Source: Acerihabitans sp047324305
GTDB lineage: Bacteria > Pseudomonadota > Gammaproteobacteria > Enterobacterales > Enterobacteriaceae
Direction: 5' to 3'
Length of the DNA stretch: 64,000 nucleotides
NCBI RefSeq assembly: GCF_047324305.1
Contig: NZ_CP178740.1
Location: 1,984,001-2,048,000, forward strand
In this document: positions 24,318 to 32,137 of the stretch, piece after piece
Position numbering within the stretch: position 1 is the stretch's first letter
How the letters are laid out: every line of letters begins with the position of its first letter
Made by a program: the position numbers and the translations under genes
Notes under the pieces: model-generated
Told to the model about the DNA's origin: nothing
The model's input: only the letters and a program-made list of their open reading frames with translations
The model's database searches: none

Positions 24318-26323
24318 GGCGTCTCTCCGTCAGGAAGGGCGGCGGGGAAAAAGGGGAAATACTCATCCCAGCGGCGCGAAAAGAAGGGGCGGTCATGATC
24401 AAACGCGTCCAGGCTGGATTCGAGCCGCCATCCGTCGTTATCCGCGCTCAGGCGGTGGGTCACCTCAAGCCTGGCATGCCAGTCGCCGCGCTGGAAACCG
24501 GCGCTGCGCACCGCCTGCGAGGTGGCGGATAACGGGTCGAGGGCATTCACTTTATAGGTTTCCCGGCCCAGGGCATCCAGGCGCAGGCCGGTTTCTTCCA
24601 GCAGCAGCGCCCCCAGGTTGCGCACCACTTCCAGGGTAGTGTCGCCGTCATCCATATCCCGGATCAGGCGCAGGCGCCCCCGCTGCGGCGGCACCAGAAC
24701 CCGTGCGGGCACGGCCGGCGGCGACCAGGGCGCGCCCAAATCCGGCGCGGCGCAGGGGGCCGTGGCCTCGCCGCGCAGCGGCAGGTCAATAGCGCCGCCG
24801 TGCAGCGTCAGGACCGCGCGCGCCGGGAGAGGCGCGGCCAGCGGCCAGTAGGCGGTTGAAACGGCCACGCGCAGGCGAAAGCCGGCGGGCAGCTCAAACG
24901 CGACGGCCTTAAGCGGCAGCCGGACGGTATAACGCTCGCCGGGCACCAGCGGCTCGCAGCGATCGTGGCCGTTACGCTGGGTCAGGTTAAGCAGACCGTA
25001 GGTGATACGGATAGAGACGCCGTCCGGGCCCACCGCGTTCAGGCGTACCGCAATCATGGCCTGCCGTCGATCGGCGGCCAACTGAATATTGATGACCGGC
25101 CGGCCCACGATTTGCAGCGCCGCCGCCGTTGCCGGGCCGTCAAAACAGGCGGAGCCGGCATCATCCCCGCGCTGGTCGCCGGGCATATCCGGGCCCCACC
25201 CATAGGGGCACCATTCGCCCGAGGCGATACCGGTGGTGGCCGGCGAGCAGACGCTGACGGCAAACGGCTCCGGCGCGTCCTCGCGCAACCCCCCGGAAGA
25301 GAGGTGCAAGCGCCGCGGGACTGTAGCGCCGGCGGGCCATTGACGCTCGGCGGCCCACCGGCCGCGCCGCACGGTATAACGGGCGCGGGGAGGTTCCGCC
25401 TCCTGCAGCCAGTAGGTCAGCATCGGTTCGTCCATGATGCCGGTCGGTTTATTGCCGAGCCAGTGATCGAACCAGCGGGTGACATAACCGATAAAATCAA
25501 TTTGCGGCCCCGGCGTGGCGATATGGGGGAAGGCGTGTCCCCAGGGGCCGATCAGCCCTTTACGCGGTCCGGACAGGTTTTCCAGCAGGCGCAGTACGGT
25601 ATTGGTATAGCCGTCCGCCCAGCCGCCGATCGCCAGTACCGGTATCTGGATAGCGGAATAGTCCTCGCACACCGATCCGCTGCGCCAATAGTCATCACGC
25701 ACCGCATGTCGCATCCAGCGCGCGGCGGGCGGCGGGTCCATGGCCTGGAGCCGTTCCAGCCACATCTCCCGCCAACGTTCACCGACGATGGCGGGATCGG
25801 GCGGTGTCGGCGTCCAGGTAAACAGCGTGGCGCCGTATTGCAGGTTATCGTTAAGCAGCACGCCGCCCATATAATGCATATCGTCGGCATAGCGGTCATC
25901 GGTCGAGCAGGCGGTGACAATTGCCTTCAGCGCAGGCGGGCGCAGGGCGGCGATTTGCAGCGCGTTAAAGCCGCTCCAGGAAATGCCTATCATACCCACC
26001 GCGCCCGCGCACCAAGGCTGCGCGGCAATCCAGGCAATCACTTCACAGGCATCCGCCCATTCCTGCGCCGTATATTCGTCGTTCATCAGGCCGTCGGAAT
26101 CGCCCGCGCCGCGCATATCGACCCTGATCGCGGCATAACCGGCGCCGGCCAGCGCCGGATGCAGGATGGCATCGTCGCCGCGATGGCGATCCCGCCGCCG
26201 GTAGGGCAGGTATTCCAGTATCGCCGGCACCGGTTCCGGGCTGTCCGGCAGCCAGAGGCGCGCCGCCAGCCGGCAGCCGTCCGCCAGGGTAATCCATACC
26301 GTTTCCTCTATCCGCATGGGCAT
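24314..26323 (-). CDS. CocE/NonD-family serine hydrolase (second copy)
   Basis: The 669-residue protein is a paralogue of the one at 20416-22413 with the same architecture. The nucleophile elbow is GISWSG (Ser115), preceded by IRVDMRGAGDSDG, with a helical cap (ATLFTWTPTPPDPAIVGERWREMW) and a C-terminal jelly-roll domain. MPMRIEE gives two possible starts (26323 or 26317). The two copies differ in the residue after the elbow Trp (Ser versus Gly) and in their cap sequences, which suggests distinct substrates. It forms a two-gene minus-strand operon with the amidase; direct repeats lie 60 bases upstream. Confidence 0.9.
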   Translation of the reverse strand: MPMRIEETVWITLADGCRLAARLWLPDSPEPVPAILEYLPYRRRDRHRGDDAILHPALAGAGYAAIRVDMRGAGDSDGLMNDEYTAQEWADACEVIAWIAAQPWCAGAVGMIGISWSGFNALQIAALRPPALKAIVTACSTDDRYADDMHYMGGVLLNDNLQYGATLFTWTPTPPDPAIVGERWREMWLERLQAMDPPPAARWMRHAVRDDYWRSGSVCEDYSAIQIPVLAIGGWADGYTNTVLRLLENLSGPRKGLIGPWGHAFPHIATPGPQIDFIGYVTRWFDHWLGNKPTGIMDEPMLTYWLQEAEPPRARYTVRRGRWAAERQWPAGATVPRRLHLSSGGLREDAPEPFAVSVCSPATTGIASGEWCPYGWGPDMPGDQRGDDAGSACFDGPATAAALQIVGRPVINIQLAADRRQAMIAVRLNAVGPDGVSIRITYGLLNLTQRNGHDRCEPLVPGERYTVRLPLKAVAFELPAGFRLRVAVSTAYWPLAAPLPARAVLTLHGGAIDLPLRGEATAPCAAPDLGAPWSPPAVPARVLVPPQRGRLRLIRDMDDGDTTLEVVRNLGALLLEETGLRLDALGRETYKVNALDPLSATSQAVRSAGFQRGDWHARLEVTHRLSADNDGWRLESSLDAFDHDRPFFSRRWDEYFPFFPAALPDGETP

Positions 26324-26654
26324 TTTTCCGCGCTGGTCGTCATGGTTCTATCTTTACACAGCGGCAGGCGCGGGCCATGATGAATACGACAAGATTTGCC
26401 ATAAATACGACACATTTTCCAGCCGGGGCCGGGCCGGGGGGGAGGTCGTCCCTGCCGCGTGCGCGGCCTGGTAAGCATACCCTATTGTCCCGCGGGAAAT
26501 TGACGTACTATATTCGGCGGGACGCATCGCGCCTTAGGGACGGCATGCCCTGCCAAGCGAGTGCGCGCCGGATTTGCGGCCATCTCAAACAGCGCCGGCG
26601 TTAATGACACCGCGCCGGCATCTCTTCAAGCCCGACCCTTGCTGTAGGAATCCG
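26324..26654. other. Intergenic region between the hydrolase operon and elaA
   Basis: This 331-base gap holds the promoters of the two diverging genes. The only structure I see is the pair of direct repeats at 26383-26412. The remainder is GC-rich and without a recognisable gene, RNA or terminator. Confidence 0.45.
26383..26412 (-). promoter_or_regulatory. 21-bp-spaced GTCGT direct repeats upstream of the hydrolase-amidase operon
   Basis: Read on the minus strand, TGTCGTATT occurs twice (26412-26404 and 26391-26383), identical 9-mers with a 21-bp period, ending 60 bases before the hydrolase start. The layout matches an AraC-type activator site abutting a -35 region, and it resembles the pair at 13439-13468. 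Confidence 0.55.
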
Positions 26655-27113
26655 ATGAACCTGGACTGGTATGACTGGCACCAAAGCGAACTGACGCCAC
26701 AGAGACTGTATGACATCCTGGCCTTGCGTAACGCGGTGTTTATTATCGAGCAAAATTGCATTTACCAGGATGTGGACGGCCGGGATCTGGTGGGCGACAA
26801 CCGCCATGTGGCGGGTTATCTGGACGGTGAGCTTAGCGCGTATGCCCGTATTCTGGATGAGGGTGACCAATTGGCCATCGGCCGCGTCATCGTGGCGGCC
26901 AAGGCCCGCGGCATGAACCTGGGCCTGCAGTTGATGGCGCGTGCGCTGTCGGCATGCGCGGCGCATTGGCCTGAACGGACCGTTCATCTGTCCGCCCAGG
27001 CGCATTTGCAGCCGTTTTATGCCCGGTTAGGTTTCCGCGCGGTAACGGAGGTGTATGACGAAGACGGCATACCCCATATCGGCATGGATAATTACCGGCC
27101 GCCGTCAGCGTAA
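26655..27113 (+). CDS. elaA: GNAT-family acetyltransferase ElaA
   Basis: The 152-residue protein matches E. coli ElaA in length and sequence pattern: FIIEQNCIYQDVDGRDLVGDNRH near residue 35, the acetyl-CoA binding region IGRVIVAAKARGMNLGLQLM, and the C-terminal TEVYDEDGIPHIGM. The substrate is not established. ATG 26655 (MNLDWYDW) is chosen by alignment. It is probably monocistronic and marks the left edge of the AT-rich island, because everything from here to about 32800 on the right differs in composition. Confidence 0.93.
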   Translation: MNLDWYDWHQSELTPQRLYDILALRNAVFIIEQNCIYQDVDGRDLVGDNRHVAGYLDGELSAYARILDEGDQLAIGRVIVAAKARGMNLGLQLMARALSACAAHWPERTVHLSAQAHLQPFYARLGFRAVTEVYDEDGIPHIGMDNYRPPSA

Positions 27114-27212
27114 GCAGGGTCCCGCTAAACCAGCAGCCCGCGGCGCAGGCTTCTCGATGACAGCATTATCGTCGGCTGGCCGCGCCGCCGGCCCCGGATA
27201 AATATATCGGCA

Positions 27213-28256
27213 TTATTCCCATTGCGATAAGCTCATTTCAGCGACGATGCCCGGCCCGAAACCCGCGATTATTGCTTTGCCCCCTGCGCTGAATACGCTG
27301 GATTCATGCATTCGCCGGTAGGCTTCGAATACCACGGAACTGGCGATATTGCCGCAATTCACCAGCGTGTCGCGGCTAAATGAAAATTGCTCCCTTTGTA
27401 CGCCCAGATATTTACACAAATCATCCAGTATTCTTGGTCCGCCCGCATGGATAATATAATAATCAAGCTTGTCGATCTCCCAGCCATGCTTCTGGGCAAA
27501 CTCCGTCATCACCGGCGCCAGGGGTTTCATCGTACCCGGCACGCGTTTATCCAGCCGGAAATGGAAGCCGGTATCTTTTACGGCGTAGCGGATCCATTCA
27601 TCGGTCTGCGCAATGAGATAACTGCAGTTGCGCTGTAGCTCCAGCCCGTGGCCGGAATGGGAGGTGACCGCCGCCGCGGTTATCGCATCGCCAAACAGGC
27701 CGTCGGAAAGAAGACTGCCGATATCATCGTCGGTAGGCTGGTAGCTTAGCGAACAGAATTCGCAGCTGACGATCAACACATTGCTGCCGGGATGCGCGCT
27801 GATAAAATCAAGCGCCCGGTTTATCGCAGCGCCGCCCGCGGCACAGCCCATTTGTGATATAGGGATTTGCACGGTATCAAGCGGCATGCCCATTTTATTG
27901 ATAAGCCATGCGGTCAAGGACGGCATCAAAAAGCCCGAGCAGGAAACATAAATTATCGCTGAAACATCCCTGGCGGAAATATCCGCATGGCTCAGGGCTT
28001 CTTCAATCACACCCGGAACAAGCCGTTTTGATTGATATTCAAAAATCGCATTCCTGTAACCAAAGCCAGGATGAAGGGATGCAAGCTCAATGGGTTGAAT
28101 GATATGTCTTTTTTTAACTCCGGTGTGGGTGATGAGTTCGATTGCCTTGTCCAGGTTGGGACTGTCCTTGAATTCCCTTTTCGCTAATTCAATCGTATCT
28201 TCCAAGGTAATAACATATTCCGGAAGGTAAATGGCTGGTTTGTGCAGTGTAGGCAT
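27213..28256 (-). CDS. Type III polyketide synthase, PhlD-like
   Basis: The 347-residue protein is a chalcone/stilbene-synthase-fold enzyme. The catalytic triad is complete: Cys138 in QMGCAAGG, His270 in IIHAGG and Asn303 in NCGNIAS. The C-terminal GFGPGIVAEM loop that shapes the active site is also present. From memory the closest familiar relative is PhlD, which condenses malonyl-CoA units to phloroglucinol in 2,4-diacetylphloroglucinol producers; KDTGFHFRLDK and SLSYQPTDDD are shared in kind. No acyltransferase or methyltransferase partner lies next to it. The product is therefore unknown (phloroglucinol, pyrone or alkylresorcinol types are possible). It sits 3' of the MFS gene on the same strand with a 635-base gap. 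Confidence 0.92.
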   Translation of the reverse strand: MPTLHKPAIYLPEYVITLEDTIELAKREFKDSPNLDKAIELITHTGVKKRHIIQPIELASLHPGFGYRNAIFEYQSKRLVPGVIEEALSHADISARDVSAIIYVSCSGFLMPSLTAWLINKMGMPLDTVQIPISQMGCAAGGAAINRALDFISAHPGSNVLIVSCEFCSLSYQPTDDDIGSLLSDGLFGDAITAAAVTSHSGHGLELQRNCSYLIAQTDEWIRYAVKDTGFHFRLDKRVPGTMKPLAPVMTEFAQKHGWEIDKLDYYIIHAGGPRILDDLCKYLGVQREQFSFSRDTLVNCGNIASSVVFEAYRRMHESSVFSAGGKAIIAGFGPGIVAEMSLSQWE

Positions 28257-28891
28257 TTTTTGTATGGCTCCATAATATCTTTATAATAAGTTAATGCGCT
28301 GAATGACATCTCTAATTAATAAAAATTAACCGCTTTAAGATTGGTTGTCCGCAATCAGTTTGTCAATCCTGATAATCCATTGCAGATGGAAAAAATGTTA
28401 TTTTAAAAATGGCACAATTTTTATTAAATGAGTTGTGTTGACCTGTTTTTTCAGGAGAGAGCTGATTAAGGATCGGGAATAAATATCGGCTTAACTCGTC
28501 AGAAATAATTCTTTGCACATAATATTTTCTTATGGAATATGCCTTATTTTTATATATCGGCATTATGTGTTAAATAAACTCATTAGCAATGATATTGGCA
28601 ATAATAACAGAGGTTAACCAATCGAATATACCATTGCCGATATGAAAAATAGGGTAAAATATAGGCTCTGTTAGGCGAGAAATGGCGTGCATGGTGTGGA
28701 GATATTATAAAAAATATATATTGATATTTTCATGATAAGTTAATTAATTATTAATATGTCATGGTGTGAAACCCGCTACCGTTGCCTGAAAAAGGGTGAA
28801 AACCACCACCGCCAACACGCCAACACGCCAACACGCCAACACGCCAACACGCCAACACGCCAACACGCCAACAAAGGCGGATGGCGGTGGC
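28257..28891. other. AT-rich interval upstream of the polyketide synthase
   Basis: This 635-base gap is strongly AT-rich from 28257 to about 28790 and then turns GC-rich at a tandem repeat. No gene is convincing. A plus-strand frame through the repeat reads as a low-complexity His-Ala-Asn-Thr-Pro repeat and is best explained by the repeat itself. The polyketide synthase promoter must lie here, but so many AT hexamers fit that I do not single one out. Confidence 0.45.
28811..28873. repeat. Octanucleotide tandem repeat (GCCAACAC, about 8 copies)
   Basis: Seven perfect copies of GCCAACAC run head to tail from 28811 to 28866, and an eighth copy follows, imperfect at its end. The array ends 19 bases before the stop codon of the MFS gene (on its 3' side). 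Such arrays change length by slippage. Because the unit is 8 bp, copy changes would shift any frame across it, a hallmark of phase-variable loci, but here it seems non-coding. Confidence 0.9.
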
Positions 28892-30091
28892 TTAATCGTT
28901 ACCCAGGCGAAGCAGCGCGATCAGGCCCATCAGGACGATGGTAAACGTAATGGCCAGGCTGGCGTCGGCATTGCGGGTCAGCCAAAAAATAGCCTGAGTG
29001 CCGCCTTCACCCAGCGCGCCGGAAAATGATAATAATCCGAGGTAAAATGTCTTGCGCTGGGTAAATCGGGTCCGCATGGCCAGACCGTACAACTGCCCGA
29101 AGGCGAGATAGCCGCCGAAGGCCAAGACCGACAGCGCAAACAGCAGAATATAAAAATTATGCTGACACAGTACGAATAACAGCAATGCCGCCAGAATCGC
29201 CATCAAGCCGATACCGGCATTAAACGTCGTGTTATGCTGGAATAGATTGATATGTTTGAGCAGGAAGAACAGCGCCACAACGACGACGGCATCAAACGAT
29301 AGCCAGATATTTACACCGTCCCGCCCCAGGAAATGTGCATCAAGCGAGGGCAAAATGATATAAACAACAGAACAGGCCGCCCATACGGAAAGCACCGCGA
29401 CCCAAATAAGGAAAAACCTTTTATCAAAACTTGGCAGCTTATCGCATCCCATGATGCGATGCTCCTGTGAGCCAACCTGGCCGAGACGGAAAAAATTACC
29501 AATAAACATCATTAAAATTAATAGAATAACCGTCATCATGCCCTGGTAGAACCGGGTGGGAAAAAAAGCGAAAAATGGACTAATAAATGCCGACGCATTT
29601 ATCAGCATTAAGTGAATATTGAAAATATCATGATTGACGCTATTCCCCGCCAGCATTTTGGCATCCCGATCGGCTGATTCAATCAAGCTCACCATCATCG
29701 TGGCGGCGGCCCCGCCGCCAATGCCCGCCAGCAGCGCGAAGCCATATGACCAATGCGGAACCTGGACGTAGGCCATAAACAGTAAGGATGCCGATTCAAT
29801 TATTATCCCAGTGATAAAGATCAGTTCCCGCCGGATAAACCGGCTCAGGTAACTGAACAGTAGCGGCGTGCAGCGGTACATAAATAGGAGAAATGAGTAA
29901 AATAATCCCGTTTGTGCAATACTCATTTGTCCGGCGCCTGTCATTTTCAACGGTAAAACAATCGCGACGCCGAGAAAGAGCAGGCGTTCTAGAAAATGCG
30001 CGGATAGCAAATTTAACAAACGGTATCCCGCAAGCCTGATGGCCCTTTCATTTTTTCCGGCAACATTTTCTTTGTTTAATAAGTTTAACAT
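28892..30091 (-). CDS. MFS transporter of the putative modified-peptide cluster
   Basis: The 399-residue protein has about 12 hydrophobic helices, consistent with the major facilitator fold, though the usual motif A between helices 2 and 3 is degenerate (SYLSRFIRRELIF). It is not a close match to any named exporter I recall. Its ATG overlaps the stop of the upstream enzyme gene by one base (TGATG), so it is translationally coupled to the two diiron-oxidase-like genes. The likely role is export of, or immunity to, the cluster's product. The gene is less GC-rich than the flanking chromosome, in keeping with the island. Confidence 0.82.
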   Translation of the reverse strand: MLNLLNKENVAGKNERAIRLAGYRLLNLLSAHFLERLLFLGVAIVLPLKMTGAGQMSIAQTGLFYSFLLFMYRCTPLLFSYLSRFIRRELIFITGIIIESASLLFMAYVQVPHWSYGFALLAGIGGGAAATMMVSLIESADRDAKMLAGNSVNHDIFNIHLMLINASAFISPFFAFFPTRFYQGMMTVILLILMMFIGNFFRLGQVGSQEHRIMGCDKLPSFDKRFFLIWVAVLSVWAACSVVYIILPSLDAHFLGRDGVNIWLSFDAVVVVALFFLLKHINLFQHNTTFNAGIGLMAILAALLLFVLCQHNFYILLFALSVLAFGGYLAFGQLYGLAMRTRFTQRKTFYLGLLSFSGALGEGGTQAIFWLTRNADASLAITFTIVLMGLIALLRLGND

Positions 30092-31083
30092 CAGTAATTA
30101 TACACTCTTCTCAGGTCGTTTTTTTGGCTATAAAAATCGACTATCTGCCTATCCTCCTCATTGAGCATTTCAATGAGGCTGCAAATATGTACTAATATCA
30201 CATTCTGCTCTTCAGCGGAGATGACCGGGATCTCCTTCAGCAGGTTCAGCGTTATAAGGCCATGCTCTCCTTCTTCATTGATATCAGAATGTTTTATTAT
30301 TGGCGTATAGAAATTTTCCGGAAGGCCATTTTTAATGCAGGCGTTAATGAATGCTTCATTAAAAATATGGCTTGGCGTTTCAAACAACAACAGCGCACAA
30401 ATGAAGCTTAATAAATGCTGCCTGGCATAGACGCCAAGGCTGGCATTGGCCATAAAAGTAGCAGGTAACGGCTGGCGGGCTGATAAAACCGATTCATCAA
30501 TGCCAACCGTATCAAGGCAGGCTATTAGCATTTTATCATGATCATATTCCTCGACAAACAGGTTTAATAGCCGGCTGCGGATAGGGTTATTGACGTTATG
30601 GCTTAAGGCGGGCGCAATAATCGCCGGGGACATGTGTACCAGATGATAGTACTCCATGGCAAAACCTATTATTTCATTATTGGTAATTTTACCAGAAAGC
30701 ATTCTGCTATAAAATGGTGAATCACCAGCATTGTATTGCCACTTTCTGATGACGGGTATCAGGCGAGAGTAATAAAAATCATCCCCGCTGAGCGCTCCGG
30801 AGGGTTGTGTTTGCATACCGTCGTCTATCAACCCCAGTTGGTCGAGGTGTTTGATAACGTCATTGCAGCTGAAACTTTCTTCTTCAGGGAATTTTTCTAT
30901 CAATTGCAAGATATTGTATTTACCTTTGGCTAAGGTTTTCAGAAAGGCAAGCAGGCTGTTTTTGGCTTCCGTTCCTACGGTAATGTCGCAACCCTGCTCA
31001 TGGTAGTGCAACGAAATCCCGCTATCAATAACCGTAATGGCGACCCCTTTCCTGAGCCGTGGTAAACAGAAAAAATTGTTCAT
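30091..31083 (-). CDS. PqqD-like domain fused to a heme-oxygenase-like diiron oxidase domain (copy 1)
   Basis: The 330-residue protein has an N-terminal domain of about 90 residues with the small winged-helix pattern of PqqD/RiPP-recognition elements (SLHYHEQG, then LQLIEKF and VIKHLDQLGLID). Its C-terminal domain is a helical bundle like PqqC/TenA. Its metal-ligand pattern fits heme-oxygenase-like diiron oxidases: Glu179-x2-His182 in EEYDHD, Glu235 in LLFE, and His265-x5-Glu271-x2-His274. The paralogue at 31107-32081 keeps every one of these residues at identical spacing (53 and 30 residues between blocks). GGAGG lies 9 bases before ATG. The reaction is unknown; oxidative cleavage or hydroxylation of a peptide is inferred. 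Confidence 0.8.
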   Translation of the reverse strand: MNNFFCLPRLRKGVAITVIDSGISLHYHEQGCDITVGTEAKNSLLAFLKTLAKGKYNILQLIEKFPEEESFSCNDVIKHLDQLGLIDDGMQTQPSGALSGDDFYYSRLIPVIRKWQYNAGDSPFYSRMLSGKITNNEIIGFAMEYYHLVHMSPAIIAPALSHNVNNPIRSRLLNLFVEEYDHDKMLIACLDTVGIDESVLSARQPLPATFMANASLGVYARQHLLSFICALLLFETPSHIFNEAFINACIKNGLPENFYTPIIKHSDINEEGEHGLITLNLLKEIPVISAEEQNVILVHICSLIEMLNEEDRQIVDFYSQKNDLRRVYNY

Positions 31084-31106
31084 AAGAGATATCCTCCCTT
31101 GCTGGG

Positions 31107-32081
31107 TTATATCGATCGCACAAGGCTGGTGGCATCAGAATAATGCTCCCAAATGGCACGATAATAGGCGTCGTATAATTCTACAAAAAGGTGGGTTTGC
31201 CTTTTCATCCTGATCAAATTTTCTCTAGATACTACGGGGATGGTTGATAGTAACTGTCGGCCAAAGCTGGCATGGTTATGTTCAATATTTATCAGCGAAT
31301 GAGATTTTATTTTTTCGATAAATTGGGCATCCATCTTGCCGGATTTTTCCATGGCAATGACATAGCTGTCTACCGCGCAGTCTTTACCCTCCAGTACTTC
31401 CATGGTGCTAAAGAAGAACAGCGGATCGCTGGCCGACCAATAGGCGAGGGAATTGGCCAGCCCCAGCGTTTCCGGCAGCGGGACCGACGCGATGATGTTG
31501 TTTTCGTCAATACCGAGTAATGCCAACGCTGAAAGGATAATCTCAGCATGGCCATGCTCGCTGCAAAAGACGGCGTTCATTGCCTGCCGGGTCTTCCTGC
31601 ATCCGTGGAAATAAAGGGCATGGGCATCGAACGAGCTGCCACGGGCAAGCAAATGATAATTTTCAATCGCCATACCGATAAAGACATTTTCCGGCACGTC
31701 ATCGGGTTCATTACATTTTTGCCAGAATATGTTGTTATATAATGATTTATCCATCAGACGATTTTGGAGATCTTCTATTTCGAGTATGGCCTGTTTTCCG
31801 GTGATAAACTCTGTTGGAATGTTTCTGGTGAGCAACCCAAATTCAGACAGGCATTCTATCAGCAAGGTGGCGTCTTCACAGGTCAGGTGGGTTTTGTTTT
31901 TCTTAATGATGTCAGGAATGGATGTTTTTCCATCTAATAATAACAAGAATTCATAGGCTTCGTTTGGCGTCACCGGTAATACGTTAATGGTGAACTCATC
32001 TTCATCAGTGATCGCCAATAAATGATTGTTAGACAATGAAAGCGTACAATTTAAATGGGGACAGTAGTTTAAGTCGCTCAT
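31107..32081 (-). CDS. PqqD-like domain fused to a heme-oxygenase-like diiron oxidase domain (copy 2)
   Basis: The 324-residue paralogue of the downstream gene has an N-terminal PqqD-like domain (LLLLDGKTSIPDIIKK and ATLLIECLSEFGLLTRN, the textbook helix pattern of these domains) followed by the TenA/PqqC-like bundle. Candidate iron ligands are Glu175-x2-His178 (SEHGHAEI), Glu231, and His261-x5-Glu267-x2-His270. Overall identity to copy 1 is low, so the pair is old or has specialised, possibly working as a heterodimer. ATG 32081 has GGAG 8 bases upstream. A perfect hairpin and a 24-codon gene precede it; the next gene follows after 23 bases. Confidence 0.8.
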   Translation of the reverse strand: MSDLNYCPHLNCTLSLSNNHLLAITDEDEFTINVLPVTPNEAYEFLLLLDGKTSIPDIIKKNKTHLTCEDATLLIECLSEFGLLTRNIPTEFITGKQAILEIEDLQNRLMDKSLYNNIFWQKCNEPDDVPENVFIGMAIENYHLLARGSSFDAHALYFHGCRKTRQAMNAVFCSEHGHAEIILSALALLGIDENNIIASVPLPETLGLANSLAYWSASDPLFFFSTMEVLEGKDCAVDSYVIAMEKSGKMDAQFIEKIKSHSLINIEHNHASFGRQLLSTIPVVSRENLIRMKRQTHLFVELYDAYYRAIWEHYSDATSLVRSI

Positions 32082-32100
32082 GACAATGACTCCATGAAGA

Positions 32101-32123
32101 AAGGCATCTCATGGAGATGCCTT
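32101..32123 (-). terminator. Perfect hairpin between the small peptide gene and the enzyme genes (attenuator-like)
   Basis: AAGGCATCTC and GAGATGCCTT (10 bp, perfect) flank a 3-base loop and are followed on the minus strand by CTTTCTTC. It lies 15 bases after the peptide stop and about 20 before the first enzyme start. A leaky terminator or processing hairpin here would give more precursor mRNA than enzyme mRNA, the usual pattern in peptide natural-product operons. The T-run is short, so partial read-through is expected. Confidence 0.65.
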
Positions 32124-32137
32124 ATTGGTTTGGGTTA

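Noticed and set aside
24965..26380. Long plus-strand frame (471 codons) antisense to the second CocE-type hydrolase
   Set aside because: Arg-, Gly- and His-rich product typical of antisense GC-rich coding; the hydrolase on the other strand has clear catalytic motifs.
28811..28873. CRISPR array
   Set aside because: The copies are 8 bp, contiguous and without spacers, so this is a simple tandem repeat.
28756..29029. Plus-strand frames across the octanucleotide repeat encoding a His-Ala-Asn-Thr-Pro repeat peptide
   Set aside because: The repeat is open in several frames simply because its unit has no stop codon; no ribosome-binding site, and the frames run antisense into the MFS gene.
30091..32081. 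PqqC of pyrroloquinoline-quinone synthesis
   Set aside because: No pqqA, pqqB or pqqE genes are present, the PqqD-like domain is N-terminal, and the conserved Glu/His set fits a diiron oxidase rather than cofactor-free PqqC.
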